Shown piece after piece: positions 33,966 to 42,152 of a stretch of 58,953 bases of DNA. The DNA is from Candidatus Wallbacteria bacterium. Its GTDB lineage: Bacteria; Muiribacteriota; JAQTZZ01. Where the stretch lies: NCBI GenBank assembly GCA_028687545.1, contig JAQTZZ010000025.1, forward strand, positions 1-58,953. The letters run 5' to 3'. The notes under the pieces were generated by a model that saw nothing but the letters and a program-made list of their open reading frames with translations, was not told where the DNA came from and ran no database searches. Each line of letters opens with the position of its first letter. Position 1 is the first letter of the stretch. The position numbers were made by a program, and so were the translations under genes.

Positions 33966-34003
33966 AGAGATTCTAACGAAACAGTAATTTCGTAAGAATC
34001 TCT
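33966..34003. terminator. long hairpin at convergent gene ends
   Basis: AGAGATTCTAACGAAA (33966-33981) and TTTCGTAAGAATCTCT (33988-34003) pair with one mismatch around a 6-nt loop. The TAG stop of folK overlaps its right end. It may serve both converging transcripts. Confidence 0.6.
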
Positions 34004-34481
34004 ACAGCGCGTAATTCCTGACTATCAGTTCAGCAAGTAGATCAGAGATACTTCTGCCAAGTTTGGGATGCTCAAATTCCGGAGCTATTTCCAGCATGGG
34101 ATAGAGGAAAAAATCCCTGTTCTGCACATCATGGTGAGGAACCACCAGATCTTCTTCCTCAATGATCCAGCGGTCATAAAACAGAATATCAATATCTATG
34201 ATCCTGGGGCCGTGCTTCTCCCTTCTGATCCTCCCCATCTTTTCCTCTATTTTCAAAAGTTCTCTTAAAAGCTCCCTGGGACTGTAAAGGGTTTCCACCA
34301 TCACAACTTTGTTCAAAAAATCCGGCTGGTTCTTCAATGCATATGGCCTGGTTTCATAGATGCTCGACTCCTGCTCCAGAACCAGCTTGGGAAGCTTGGT
34401 CAGCATGATCAAAGCCTGGCTCAGGTTGTTGAATCTGTCGCCCAGGTTGGAGCCCATGCCAAGATAGATTCCACTGTTCAA
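34002..34481 (-). CDS. folK: 6-hydroxymethyl-dihydropterin pyrophosphokinase (HPPK)
   Basis: 159 residues, the usual HPPK length. It transfers pyrophosphate from ATP to 6-hydroxymethyl-dihydropterin in folate synthesis. Motifs: GMGSNLGDR near the start, YETRPY, QPDFLNKVV, and the signature RxxxxGPRIIDIDILFYD (about 95-110) with the two metal-binding aspartates; the H-rich VPHHDVQNRDFFLYPMLEI region also fits. Its ATG overlaps the folB stop by 4 nt (ATGA), so the pair is translationally coupled. folP lies about 3.8 kb away on the same strand, separated by three protease genes. Confidence 0.95.
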   Translation of the reverse strand: MNSGIYLGMGSNLGDRFNNLSQALIMLTKLPKLVLEQESSIYETRPYALKNQPDFLNKVVMVETLYSPRELLRELLKIEEKMGRIRREKHGPRIIDIDILFYDRWIIEEEDLVVPHHDVQNRDFFLYPMLEIAPEFEHPKLGRSISDLLAELIVRNYAL

Positions 34482-34837
34482 CGCTTCCTCCTGATCTCGA
34501 GCTCACAACTGCCGATGCCCGGATATGGAACGCTCTGCTTGCAGACAGTGACTATAACTTCCAGGACAGGCCGGAATTCCGTTAAAATGTACTTTGCGAT
34601 CTGCTCAGCCATATGTTCCAGTAAATAAAACCGTTCACTGCCTTCTATGATTGCCTTTACTCCGGCATATACTCTTGTGTAATCCACAGTGTCTTCGATT
34701 CTGTCGCTCTGGCAGGCTTTTTCGAGATCAGCAGTCATTTCCAGATGGACAGCCAGTTTCTGTCCAAGCTTCCTCTCTTCCTGAGAAACGCCATGGTATC
34801 CGTAAAATTCGAGATCCCTGAGCCTGATCTTTTCCAT
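34478..34837 (-). CDS. folB: dihydroneopterin aldolase
   Basis: 119 residues, standard DHNA length. It cleaves dihydroneopterin to 6-hydroxymethyl-dihydropterin, the substrate of folK. Motifs: FYGYHGVSQEERKLGQ with the substrate-binding Glu, DTVDYTRVY, LLEHMAEQIA, and the catalytic-region Lys in VCKQSVPYPG. No Shine-Dalgarno precedes ATG 34837; a promoter with its -10 6 nt upstream suggests a leaderless mRNA, so folB-folK form their own transcript behind the terminator of the neighbouring protease gene. Confidence 0.93.
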   Translation of the reverse strand: MEKIRLRDLEFYGYHGVSQEERKLGQKLAVHLEMTADLEKACQSDRIEDTVDYTRVYAGVKAIIEGSERFYLLEHMAEQIAKYILTEFRPVLEVIVTVCKQSVPYPGIGSCELEIRRKR

Positions 34838-34843
34838 GGCAGC

Positions 34844-34872
34844 ATTCTACAGAGAATCAAAGGGATTGTCGA
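34844..34872 (-). promoter_or_regulatory. promoter of folB-folK (leaderless)
   Basis: Minus strand: TCGACA (34867-34872), 17-nt spacer, TAGAAT (34844-34849), then 6 nt to the ATG of folB. Five of six -35 bases match consensus. Confidence 0.6.
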
Positions 34873-34880
34873 TAGTAAAA

Positions 34881-34906
34881 AAAAGAGCTCCATCCGGAGC
34901 TCTTTT
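34881..34906. terminator. bidirectional rho-independent terminator
   Basis: GAGCTCC-ATCC-GGAGCTC flanked by A8 on the left and T6 on the right, so both strands have a T-run after the stem. It ends the minus-strand protease transcript (stop at 34934) just before the folB promoter. Confidence 0.85.
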
Positions 34907-34933
34907 TTGTCTCTAATCAGAGGATCGTCATTA

Positions 34934-35827
34934 TTATTGGACCTGTCCCTTATAGTCGGTGACAGCATTCAGCTGCCCGATGCAGGCCTGGCCGTAAGCC
35001 ACTTTTCCGTAACCTTTATCGCCCCACTCCTCACCCCAGGAATTCTTGATGATCCAGTAACCAGCCGCATCATCCCAGCCTACTGCCAGGATGGCGTGGT
35101 TCGGAGTGCCGCCCTTGATGTTATAAACGCCTTTGGCATATGCCTTGAAGGCAGGGCTGTCAGCATCCACCACAGTCACGATTGAGCCATAATAAAAGAT
35201 GCAGGATTTCATCATTTCCGCGTCTTCCTCGAAAACAGCAGTATCGTTTATTTTATAGGTTCTGGAAAGCGCTTTGCAGGATTCCTTCACTGCTTTGTAT
35301 GGTTCCGCTGATTCTTCAGCACAACCCTGGTCCCTGAAATATTCGGAACAGTCCAGGTTTCCGCCGTCGCAGCCATAGCCCTGCTTGTTGCAGTTGAGCA
35401 GGTCCTGCTCGGCAAGGTCGACTTCCTTTTTATCTGCGCACATGATGTTGTGCTCGAAATTGGCTGTAGCTGCAAATGCCCAGCAGCTGCCGCAGTCTCC
35501 CTGGTTCTTCACAGGTGTAACCCCTTTGTTATCGCGCCAGTCCCATTTCTGCAGCGATGCCTTGAAACTCTTGTTATGCAGTTTTTTAACGATCCGCTTC
35601 AAGTCCTCAGGGGTGAACTGTTGCAGACCTGTGCAGTTTTTGTATTTAGGGATCGCTTCAATGGAAACCTCGAAAGCGTTTCCGTTTTCATCTGCGATCT
35701 GCTGTGCCTGCTTGACCAATGTATAGCGCTCGGACCTGGTGTAGGTCTGTTCGATAGGCACCGTGGTCTCTGCATAAAGCGTGACTGCAAAGACCATCAG
35801 CATCAGAATTACGATTCCCGATCTCAT
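34934..35827 (-). CDS. papain-family (C1A) cysteine protease, copy 1
   Basis: 297 residues. Signal peptide (1-19), a propeptide-like region (about 20-90) with ENGNAFEVSIEAIPKY, then the mature domain from WDWRD. All four catalytic elements are present: oxyanion Gln and active Cys in NQGDCGSCWAF, His in NHAILAVGWD, Asn in NSWGEEWG. Cysteines in LLNCNKQGYGCDGG suggest the usual disulfides. Exported protease, probably active after propeptide removal. First of three related copies on the minus strand, each with its own promoter. Role unknown; nutrition, predation or processing of the fibre proteins are possibilities, none shown. Confidence 0.92.
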   Translation of the reverse strand: MRSGIVILMLMVFAVTLYAETTVPIEQTYTRSERYTLVKQAQQIADENGNAFEVSIEAIPKYKNCTGLQQFTPEDLKRIVKKLHNKSFKASLQKWDWRDNKGVTPVKNQGDCGSCWAFAATANFEHNIMCADKKEVDLAEQDLLNCNKQGYGCDGGNLDCSEYFRDQGCAEESAEPYKAVKESCKALSRTYKINDTAVFEEDAEMMKSCIFYYGSIVTVVDADSPAFKAYAKGVYNIKGGTPNHAILAVGWDDAAGYWIIKNSWGEEWGDKGYGKVAYGQACIGQLNAVTDYKGQVQ

Positions 35828-35878
35828 ACTGCACCTCCCAAAATAATAAACATATAGGAAGAATTTCTCTCTACTTTA

Positions 35879-35907
35879 ATTATACTTTCCAGATAGAGTC
35901 TAGTCAA
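35879..35907 (-). promoter_or_regulatory. sigma-70 promoter of protease copy 1
   Basis: Minus strand: TTGACT, 17-nt spacer, TATAAT, about 50 nt before the start codon of copy 1. Near-perfect consensus. Its sequence AGACTC...GTATAATTAAA is similar in front of copy 2. Confidence 0.85.
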
Positions 35908-35949
35908 TTGAAATTCCCTTCTGAATTCCAGGTAAATCGAATCTGAATT

Positions 35950-36849
35950 TTAGTGAGCGAGCTGGCCCTTATAATCGATCACCACATTCTCCTGACCGAT
36001 ACAGGCGCAACCATATTTAACTTTGCCGTAGCCTTTGTCGCCCCATGCTTCACCCATCTGGGAATTCTTAATAATAAAGACTTCATCGCTGTCGTCCCAG
36101 CCCACTGCCAGGATGGCATGGTTGGGAGTGCCGCCCTTTACATTGTAGATTCCCTTGGAATAGGCTTTAAAGCCCGGATCATCGGCATCCACTACTGTCA
36201 CGATGGAACCGTAATAATAAATACAGGATTTCATCATTTCCACATCTTCAGTGAAAAAAGCCCAGTCCTTGATGTTATATGCCCTGGTCAGGCCGGTGCT
36301 GCAGGCTTCAGTGGTTGCCTTATATTTACAGTCAGCTTCAAGGGCTGCGCCGTTTAAAAAATATTCAGAACAGTCAAGCTGCCCGCCGGTGCAGTCATAA
36401 CCCTGCTTATTGCAGTTCAGCAGGTCCTGCTCGGAAAGATCCACTTCCAGGGAGTCAAAACACTTGATCGAGTGCTCCAGATTGGCTGTGGCCGCAAAAT
36501 CCCAGCAGCTGCCGCATGCTCCTTGATTCTTCGCAGGTGTTACTCCGTCGTGGTCCCGCCAGTCCCATTTGGCCAGGTTGGCCTTGGCATTGAAACGACT
36601 CATTTTTTTCGACAGCATTTTCACTTTTTCACTGTTGAAGGGGATCAATCCTGGGGTATTTCTATATTTCGGGATTGCCTCCATGGAAACCTCAAAAGCA
36701 TTGCCGTTTTCTGCAGCGATCTGCAGAGCTTTTTGATAAATATCGTAGCGCTCGGACCTGCTCAGAGTGTTGTCCAGACTAGCCGCAGTTTCGGCATAAA
36801 GCGTGAATGCAAAGAACAGCAGTATCAAAATTGCGATTCCAGATCTCAT
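35950..36849 (-). CDS. papain-family (C1A) cysteine protease, copy 2, altered active-site region
   Basis: 299 residues; signal peptide, propeptide with ENGNAFEVSMEAIPKY, mature part from WDWRD. Active Cys (NQGACGSCWDF) and His (NHAILAVGWD) are present. Near the catalytic Asn the usual NSWG reads NSQMGEAWG: the conserved Trp is replaced and one residue inserted. CWAF is also CWDF. The enzyme may have changed activity or be inactive. Adjacent to copies 1 and 3, with its own promoter. Confidence 0.9.
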   Translation of the reverse strand: MRSGIAILILLFFAFTLYAETAASLDNTLSRSERYDIYQKALQIAAENGNAFEVSMEAIPKYRNTPGLIPFNSEKVKMLSKKMSRFNAKANLAKWDWRDHDGVTPAKNQGACGSCWDFAATANLEHSIKCFDSLEVDLSEQDLLNCNKQGYDCTGGQLDCSEYFLNGAALEADCKYKATTEACSTGLTRAYNIKDWAFFTEDVEMMKSCIYYYGSIVTVVDADDPGFKAYSKGIYNVKGGTPNHAILAVGWDDSDEVFIIKNSQMGEAWGDKGYGKVKYGCACIGQENVVIDYKGQLAH

Positions 36850-36900
36850 ATGGCACCTCCCGGAACTATTAATCAGACAGGTATATTTTCCTCTATTTTA

Positions 36901-36929
36901 ATTATACTTCCAAACCAGAGCCCAGTCAA
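36901..36929 (-). promoter_or_regulatory. sigma-70 promoter of protease copy 2
   Basis: Minus strand: TTGACT (36924-36929), 17-nt spacer, TATAAT (36901-36906), about 50 nt before the ATG. The spacer and flanks resemble those of copy 1, so the promoter was duplicated with the gene. Confidence 0.85.
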
Positions 36930-36958
36930 TCCGAATTCCCGGCTGTAATGAGCTGTAA

Positions 36959-36989
36959 TAAAAGAATTCCCGGATAAATCCGGGAATTC
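36959..36989 (-). terminator. terminator of protease copy 3
   Basis: GAATTCCCGGAT-AA-ATCCGGGAATTC, a perfect 12-bp stem, 34 nt past the stop of copy 3; on the minus strand the stem is followed by TTTTATT. It separates copy 3 from the promoter of copy 2. Confidence 0.75.
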
Positions 36990-37022
36990 CGATAGTTATA
37001 CTCAGATTTTTGTTACAGCATC

Positions 37023-37937
37023 TTAATGGTCGAGCTGCTTGCCTTTATAATCTATGACTGTATTCTCCTGTCCCACGCAGGCAGAACCGTATTTAATCTT
37101 GCCGTAGCCTTTCTCGCCCCATTCCTCACCCCAGGAATTCTTGATGATCCAGTAGCCGGCAGGATCATCCCAGCCAATCGCCAGGATTGCATGGTTGGGG
37201 GTGCCACCCTTCACATTATAGACGCCCCTGGAATAAGCCCTGAAAGCAGAGCCTGCATCGCAGACTGTAACGATCGACCCGTAATAATAAATACAGGATT
37301 TCATCATTTCGGCATCTTCTTCGAAATTGGCATATTCCTTGATTTTGTATTGTCTGGAAAGTCCGCTGTTGCAGCTGCCTTTCTGAGCCTTGTATGGTTC
37401 ATCGCTTTCCATAGCTGCACCTGAATCCCGGAAATACTCAGAGCAGTCCAGGCAGCCTCCGTCGCAGCCGTATCCCTGTTTATTGCAGTTCATCAGGTCC
37501 TGTTCGGAAAGATCTGTTTCCTTGCTGTCAAATGTCTTGATCGAATGCTCAAAATTTCCTGTAGCTGCAAAGGCCCAGCAGCTTCCGCAATCGCCCTGGT
37601 TTTTAACCTTGGTGACTCCCTCGTGATCACGCCAGTCCCATTTAGGGAGCATCGCCTTGATGACTCCAGCGGAATTGATTTTGTTCAGAAGATCGCCTTT
37701 TCCTTCTGCACTCAGCAATTTCAAACCATTGGGGTATTTATACTTAGGTATGGCATCCTTCGAAACTTCGAATGAATTGCCGTTTTCTGCGGCAATTTCC
37801 TGGGCTTCCTGATAAATCGCAAAACGCTCCGCCCTGGTCAAAGTGATCGCGGAATCGTCGGTGTCTGTGGCCCAGATTGAAGTCTGAGAGAGAAAAATAC
37901 ATGTGACAATCAAAAACAGACAGGAAAAAGTCTTCAT
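37023..37937 (-). CDS. papain-family (C1A) cysteine protease, copy 3
   Basis: 304 residues. Signal peptide (1-23), propeptide with ENGNSFEVSKDAIPKY, mature domain from WDWRD. Intact catalytic set: NQGDCGSCWAF, NHAILAIGWD, NSWGEEWG. Extra Cys pairs match copy 1. It has its own promoter (38021-38048) and terminator, so the three copies are independent transcripts rather than an operon. A gene-family expansion by tandem duplication; they interrupt the fol gene neighbourhood. Confidence 0.92.
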   Translation of the reverse strand: MKTFSCLFLIVTCIFLSQTSIWATDTDDSAITLTRAERFAIYQEAQEIAAENGNSFEVSKDAIPKYKYPNGLKLLSAEGKGDLLNKINSAGVIKAMLPKWDWRDHEGVTKVKNQGDCGSCWAFAATGNFEHSIKTFDSKETDLSEQDLMNCNKQGYGCDGGCLDCSEYFRDSGAAMESDEPYKAQKGSCNSGLSRQYKIKEYANFEEDAEMMKSCIYYYGSIVTVCDAGSAFRAYSRGVYNVKGGTPNHAILAIGWDDPAGYWIIKNSWGEEWGEKGYGKIKYGSACVGQENTVIDYKGKQLDH

Positions 37938-38020
37938 ACTGCCCCCTTATACTCTAATTCTCTTACCGCTCTTTACGAGTCTGTAGACCCAGGCTTAGCC
38001 CGGGTTTTATCCACAATTTA

Positions 38021-38048
38021 ATTATAACGCGGAAAACAGCCCTGTCAA
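38021..38048 (-). promoter_or_regulatory. sigma-70 promoter of protease copy 3
   Basis: Minus strand: TTGACA (38043-38048), 16-nt spacer, TATAAT (38021-38026). The 5' leader is about 80 nt and contains a GC-rich hairpin (AGGCTTAGCCCGGG region). Confidence 0.8.
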
Positions 38049-38116
38049 TCGGTTTTTACTTGAATAATGCTTCATGAAATCGTTTGTTCACTGCTTGAAG
38101 TTTATAGGTTTAAATG

Positions 38117-38224
38117 TTGGTATGTTAGTAAGTTAGGGAAGGAATAATATTCTTATGGATTATAGATAACAGCTCAATACAGAACCTCCCAACATACTAA
38201 CTTACAAACCTACTAACATACCAA
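38117..38224. repeat. TTGGTATGTTAGTA inverted repeat
   Basis: TTGGTATGTTAGTA at 38117-38130 is exactly complementary to TACTAACATACCAA at 38211-38224; in between a further CATACTAACTTAC word repeats the theme. It fills the gap between folP and protease copy 3 (37938-38269), which otherwise holds only the copy 3 promoter. No gene is seen in it. Confidence 0.7.
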
Positions 38225-38269
38225 CCTCATTCAGTACGAAAACGATTTATGGAAACAGTTTACTATCTA

Positions 38270-39484
38270 TTACGGATAGTCATACCCTTCCTGCCAGGCA
38301 TTGAAAAGAAGGAGCGTTTCCTTAGCCTCTGCTACATCGTGCACCCGCAGGATATCAGCACCGCCAAGAACTCCCAGTGTATGGAGCACGGTCGATCCAT
38401 TGAGCCTCTGCTCAGGTGGTTTACCTCCAATGGTAGCGCCGATGAAGGATTTCCGGGAAAGCCCAAGCAGCAGAGGGCATCGCAGAGACCTGAACTCGGA
38501 AAGCCTGCGGATCAGGACGAAATTGTCGCTCACGCTCTTCCCGAAACCGATCCCTGGATCGAGCATGATCCGCTCGGGCTCGATCCCGGCTTGCAGAGCT
38601 CTCTCTTTTTTCCTGGAAAGTTCAGTGTACACTTCGCTGATCAGATCGTGGTAGAGAGGATTTTTCTGCATGTCCTTGGGAGTACCTTTGATATGCATCA
38701 GACAAACAGTCGCCCCGGATTCAGCAACAATTTCAGCCATTTTCGCATCAAAATCCAGGCCTGAGATATCGTTTACGATCTCAGCCCCTTCAGAGAGGCA
38801 GGCTGCAGCCACGGCTGATTTGTAAGTGTCTATGGAGAGAGGGGGAACTTTCCTTTTTTTAAGAGCGCGGACAAGGGGCAGCAGGCGGGACAGTTCATCT
38901 TCAGCGCTGACTGAGTCGGCGCCAGGCCTGGTCGATTCAGCGCCCAGGTCGAGGAAGTCAGCCCCATCCTCAGCCATCCTGTCGGCCCTGCCAAGCGCTT
39001 CATCGATGGATTTCAGCCTGCTGCCTGCATAAAAGGAATCAGGTGTGAGATTGAGAATTCCCATCAGATATCTGCGGCCAAGCTCATATTGTTTTTCACC
39101 GACTTTGAAAATGCGGATCCTTTGGTCAGGGAAAGATTCCAGTTCCGCGGCCAGCGCTGTTAAAAACCGGAAATTGTGGCGGCGAATCCTTGACACAAGC
39201 TCCAGATAAGTCTTGCCGGTTCCGAGCAGGATCAGGTCTGTGTAGACAGCCGAATGATCAACTGTTCCGCTGGAAACCGCCGCATCCGCACCCAGAGACA
39301 GCATTTCCTGTTTCAGAATATTGGCCTCTGTAACAGGAACCCGGAAGATTTTCAGCGGTAAAATGATCCCTTTCCCGGCCATGATTCTGACACCTTCCGG
39401 AGAAACACCGGAACGGCCGAGATCCGAGGCCAGTTCTTCCTCAGTGCGTGAGGACAGGCTAAGAATTTTTATCGAATGAATCAT
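38270..39484 (-). CDS. folP: dihydropteroate synthase with N-terminal extension
   Basis: 404 residues. The catalytic part begins at about residue 135: MGILNLTPDSFY, LGAESTRPGA, LSIDTYKSAVA, IVNDISGL, CLMHIKGTPKDMQ, MLDPGIGFGK and GLSRKSFIG are the classic DHPS loops. It joins 6-hydroxymethyl-dihydropterin pyrophosphate with p-aminobenzoate. About 130 extra N-terminal residues form a predicted alpha/beta domain absent from typical bacterial DHPS (about 280 residues). It overlaps the uracil-DNA glycosylase gene by 26 nt and lies at the end of the rho-nadC-udg-folP run. Confidence 0.95.
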   Translation of the reverse strand: MIHSIKILSLSSRTEEELASDLGRSGVSPEGVRIMAGKGIILPLKIFRVPVTEANILKQEMLSLGADAAVSSGTVDHSAVYTDLILLGTGKTYLELVSRIRRHNFRFLTALAAELESFPDQRIRIFKVGEKQYELGRRYLMGILNLTPDSFYAGSRLKSIDEALGRADRMAEDGADFLDLGAESTRPGADSVSAEDELSRLLPLVRALKKRKVPPLSIDTYKSAVAAACLSEGAEIVNDISGLDFDAKMAEIVAESGATVCLMHIKGTPKDMQKNPLYHDLISEVYTELSRKKERALQAGIEPERIMLDPGIGFGKSVSDNFVLIRRLSEFRSLRCPLLLGLSRKSFIGATIGGKPPEQRLNGSTVLHTLGVLGGADILRVHDVAEAKETLLLFNAWQEGYDYP

Positions 39485-40064
39485 AGATCTGTTTCAGGCG
39501 CTTCACGTCTTCCCACATCTGGTACTTGGGAGAATCTTTGTCGCGCGACGGATTTCTCAGGAGATATGAGGGATGGTACAAAGGCATCAGCACTGCATCA
39601 TGGGAAAAGGTAAAAACCTTTCCATGGTCCCTGGTGATGCTGAAGCTCTCGCTCGAGAGCAGGAATCCGGCGGCAATCCTGCCTAGAGCAGCAATCACCA
39701 GCGGATTTATCGATTCGATCTGCCTGAGAAGATACGGCCAGCAGGAGTTCAGTTCAGATTTCGAGGGATCGCGGTTATTGGGAGGACGGCATTTGACGAC
39801 ATTAGTGAGGTAGATATCTTTGCGTTCAAAACCTACGGACTGCAAAATCTTATCCAGCAGTTCACCGGCCTTGCCCACAAAAGGTCTGCCGCTGAGGTCT
39901 TCTTCCTCACCGGGACCTTCGCCGATAAACAGGAGACGGGACTTCCCGTTGCCCTCACCTGGTACAGCGTTGGATCTCCCGGCCGCCAGAGAGCATTCAA
40001 AGCAGTTCTTGATCCTGGAAGCTACGCCATTCAGATCAAGTTGTTCCAGTTCCCTGTAGTCCAT
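39459..40064 (-). CDS. family 4 uracil-DNA glycosylase
   Basis: 201 residues, typical of Fe-S family 4/5 UDGs. It removes uracil from DNA. Motifs: CFEC near the N-terminus with later CRPP and a downstream Cys for the 4Fe-4S cluster, GEGPGEEED (water-activating motif), LTNVVKCRPPNNRDP, and HPSYLLRN. The start is 1 nt after the nadC stop, with GGGAAG upstream inside the nadC end; the 3' end overlaps folP. Housekeeping repair gene in an operon with rho, nadC and folP. Confidence 0.93.
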   Translation of the reverse strand: MDYRELEQLDLNGVASRIKNCFECSLAAGRSNAVPGEGNGKSRLLFIGEGPGEEEDLSGRPFVGKAGELLDKILQSVGFERKDIYLTNVVKCRPPNNRDPSKSELNSCWPYLLRQIESINPLVIAALGRIAAGFLLSSESFSITRDHGKVFTFSHDAVLMPLYHPSYLLRNPSRDKDSPKYQMWEDVKRLKQIYDSFDKNS

Positions 40065-40065
40065 T

Positions 40066-40896
40066 TCAGCTTCCCAGCACCAGATGAATTCTTAAAACCT
40101 TTACTGAATGGGTAAGCGCTCCCATGGAAATCATGTCGATGCCGGCCTTGGCAAAGGTCTCGATGTTTTCCTCGTCGATTCCACCGGATGCTTCCAGGAG
40201 CGGGAAGCCGTCTGTCCGCATCCCTGCCGCGGTACTGACGTCCTCAGGTGAAAAGTTGTCCAGCATCACAATGTCGACCTGCGAATACAGGGCTTCCTCG
40301 AATTCTTTGAATGTGCTGACTTCGACTTCGATCTTCAGTCTGTGTCCGTATACTTTGCGGGCTTTTTCCACGGTTTTCTTGACAGAGCCGAAATATCGGA
40401 CCTGATTGGTCTTCAGCATCAGCAGATCTGTCAGCCCATATCTGTGATTGTAGCCTCCCCCGATCCTGACCGAGTATTTTTGAAGAGCCCGCAGTCCCGG
40501 AACTGTTTTCCTGGTGTCGAGGAGCTTTACTTGCTTGGGCAGCCTGTTCACTAAGTTCCTGGTGCGGGTGGCAATCCCGGAGCAGTGTTGAAGAAAATTC
40601 AGGGCAGTGCGTTCGCCGCTGAGTATTTCTCCGATCTTGCCGTGCAGGGAAACCACCTTATCTCCCTTTTGGATACAGTCGCCGTCTTTCTTCAAGAGCT
40701 CCACCCGGACATCCGGAGAAAGCTGACGGAACACCTCAACCACGGCCTCAAGTCCAGCCACAATCCCTTCCTCCTGAAACTCGATCATGGCTGACCCGGG
40801 AGTGTTCCCGAAAATATCGGCGTCCGGTCCGTTCTGAAAACCCAGATCTTCTATCAGAGCCAGTTCAACCAGTCTTTTTAAGTACAGACGGTTCAA
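40066..40896 (-). CDS. nadC: nicotinate-nucleotide pyrophosphorylase (quinolinate PRTase)
   Basis: 276 residues, the usual length. It makes nicotinate mononucleotide from quinolinate and PRPP in NAD synthesis. Motifs: NFLQHCSGIATRT, DTRKTVPGLR, GGGYNHRYGLTD, and LDNFSPEDV, LEASGGID near the C-terminus. Where most NadC read KDNH, this one has KTNQ after LML; the Lys is kept but the His is changed. It starts with TTG that overlaps the rho stop (TTGA), with AGGAGG 4 nt upstream. Part of the rho-nadC-udg-folP operon. Confidence 0.93.
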   Translation of the reverse strand: MNRLYLKRLVELALIEDLGFQNGPDADIFGNTPGSAMIEFQEEGIVAGLEAVVEVFRQLSPDVRVELLKKDGDCIQKGDKVVSLHGKIGEILSGERTALNFLQHCSGIATRTRNLVNRLPKQVKLLDTRKTVPGLRALQKYSVRIGGGYNHRYGLTDLLMLKTNQVRYFGSVKKTVEKARKVYGHRLKIEVEVSTFKEFEEALYSQVDIVMLDNFSPEDVSTAAGMRTDGFPLLEASGGIDEENIETFAKAGIDMISMGALTHSVKVLRIHLVLGS

Positions 40897-42146
40897 AGAT
40901 CCTCCTGCTGAGTCATTGATTTCAAAAATTCCTCGTTGGTCTTGGTGCCTGAAAGCTTCCGCAGCAGCAGTTCGACACTTTCGCTGGAAGAGAGCGGGTT
41001 TAGAACCCTGCGCAGAATCCAGACTTTATTCAGCACATCCTCGCCCAGAAGCAGTTCTTCCTTGCGTGTGCCGGACTTTTTGATGTCTACTGCCGGAAAA
41101 ATCCGCTTTTCAAACAGCTTGCGGTCCAGGATCAATTCCATATTACCGGTTCCCTTGAATTCCTCGAAAATTACCTCGTCCATCTTGCTGTTGGTATCGA
41201 CCAGGGCAGTGGCCAGAATGGTGAGGCTGCCGCCGAATTCAATGTTCCTGGCTGCCCCGAAGAATTTTTTCGGTTTATACAGGGCTGCGGGGTTGACTCC
41301 TCCGGTAAGAGTCTGCCCGGTATTCGGCATGGACAGATTATAAGCCCTGGCAAGCCTGGTAATGCTGTCCAGCAGTATCACCACGTCCTTACCGAGTTCC
41401 ACCAGCCGTTTCGCCTTGTTGATCACGATCTCCGAAACCTGTATATGCCGCTGAATCGGCTCATCGAAGGTGGAAGCCACCACTTCGCAATGAGTGGAGC
41501 GGATCATGTCCGTGACTTCCTCGGGCCGCTCGTCGATCAGCAGAATGATGATCTTGATCTCCGGATTGTTGCGGGTCATGCTGTTGGCTATTTTCTGAAG
41601 AAGTATGGTTTTCCCGGCTTTGGGCGGGGAAACTATCAGGCCGCGCTGTCCCATTCCGATCGGGGTGATCAGGTCAATGATACGGGTGGACATGTCAGTC
41701 GGATCGCATTCCAGAGTGAATTTCTTGTCCGGATGAAGTGGAACCAGATCGTCGAAATGAAGCCGGTTTATGTTTTCCTCAGGTATCAGCGTATTGATCA
41801 GGTCCGGCTTGATCAGGGCAGCGTATTTTTCGTTGTCTCTGGGTCCCTTGATCGGTCCTATGATGAGGTCGCCCATTCTCAGGTCGAACTTCTTGATCAG
41901 GATCGGTGAGACATAGACGTCCTTGTCGGAAAAAGAGTAATCCTTGACTCTGAGGAAACCATATCCCTCGTTGAGGACCTCCAGATGTCCTGATGATATT
42001 TCATGTCCCGCTTCCTGATTGAATTTTCCATAGACTTTCAGGAACAGGTCGTCCTTTCCTAACTTGGTGTAATTTTCAATCTCCATCTTTTTGGCCAGAG
42101 CCTGCAATTCCTTCTGACTCTTGCTGCGCAATTCCTGGACTTCCAT
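40893..42146 (-). CDS. rho: transcription termination factor Rho
   Basis: 417 residues, close to E. coli Rho. RNA-dependent ATPase hexamer that ends transcription. N-terminal Rho_N helices, RNA-binding cold-shock-like domain with NEGYGFLR, ATPase core with PPKAGKT (Walker A), LLIDERPEEVTDM, and the Q-loop ITRLARAYN with GGVNPAAL. C-terminal LLGEDVLNKVWILRR completes the fold. ATG 42146 has AAGGAG at 5 nt; an in-frame GTG 6 nt earlier is less likely. A weak promoter (TTATCA, 16 nt, TATCAT) lies in the preceding gap. Confidence 0.96.
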   Translation of the reverse strand: MEVQELRSKSQKELQALAKKMEIENYTKLGKDDLFLKVYGKFNQEAGHEISSGHLEVLNEGYGFLRVKDYSFSDKDVYVSPILIKKFDLRMGDLIIGPIKGPRDNEKYAALIKPDLINTLIPEENINRLHFDDLVPLHPDKKFTLECDPTDMSTRIIDLITPIGMGQRGLIVSPPKAGKTILLQKIANSMTRNNPEIKIIILLIDERPEEVTDMIRSTHCEVVASTFDEPIQRHIQVSEIVINKAKRLVELGKDVVILLDSITRLARAYNLSMPNTGQTLTGGVNPAALYKPKKFFGAARNIEFGGSLTILATALVDTNSKMDEVIFEEFKGTGNMELILDRKLFEKRIFPAVDIKKSGTRKEELLLGEDVLNKVWILRRVLNPLSSSESVELLLRKLSGTKTNEEFLKSMTQQEDL

Positions 42147-42152
42147 CTTCAC

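Noticed and set aside
38117-38224. CRISPR-like repeated words TACTAACATACC
   Set aside because: Only two or three units, in inverted orientation and with no regular spacers; an inverted intergenic repeat fits better.
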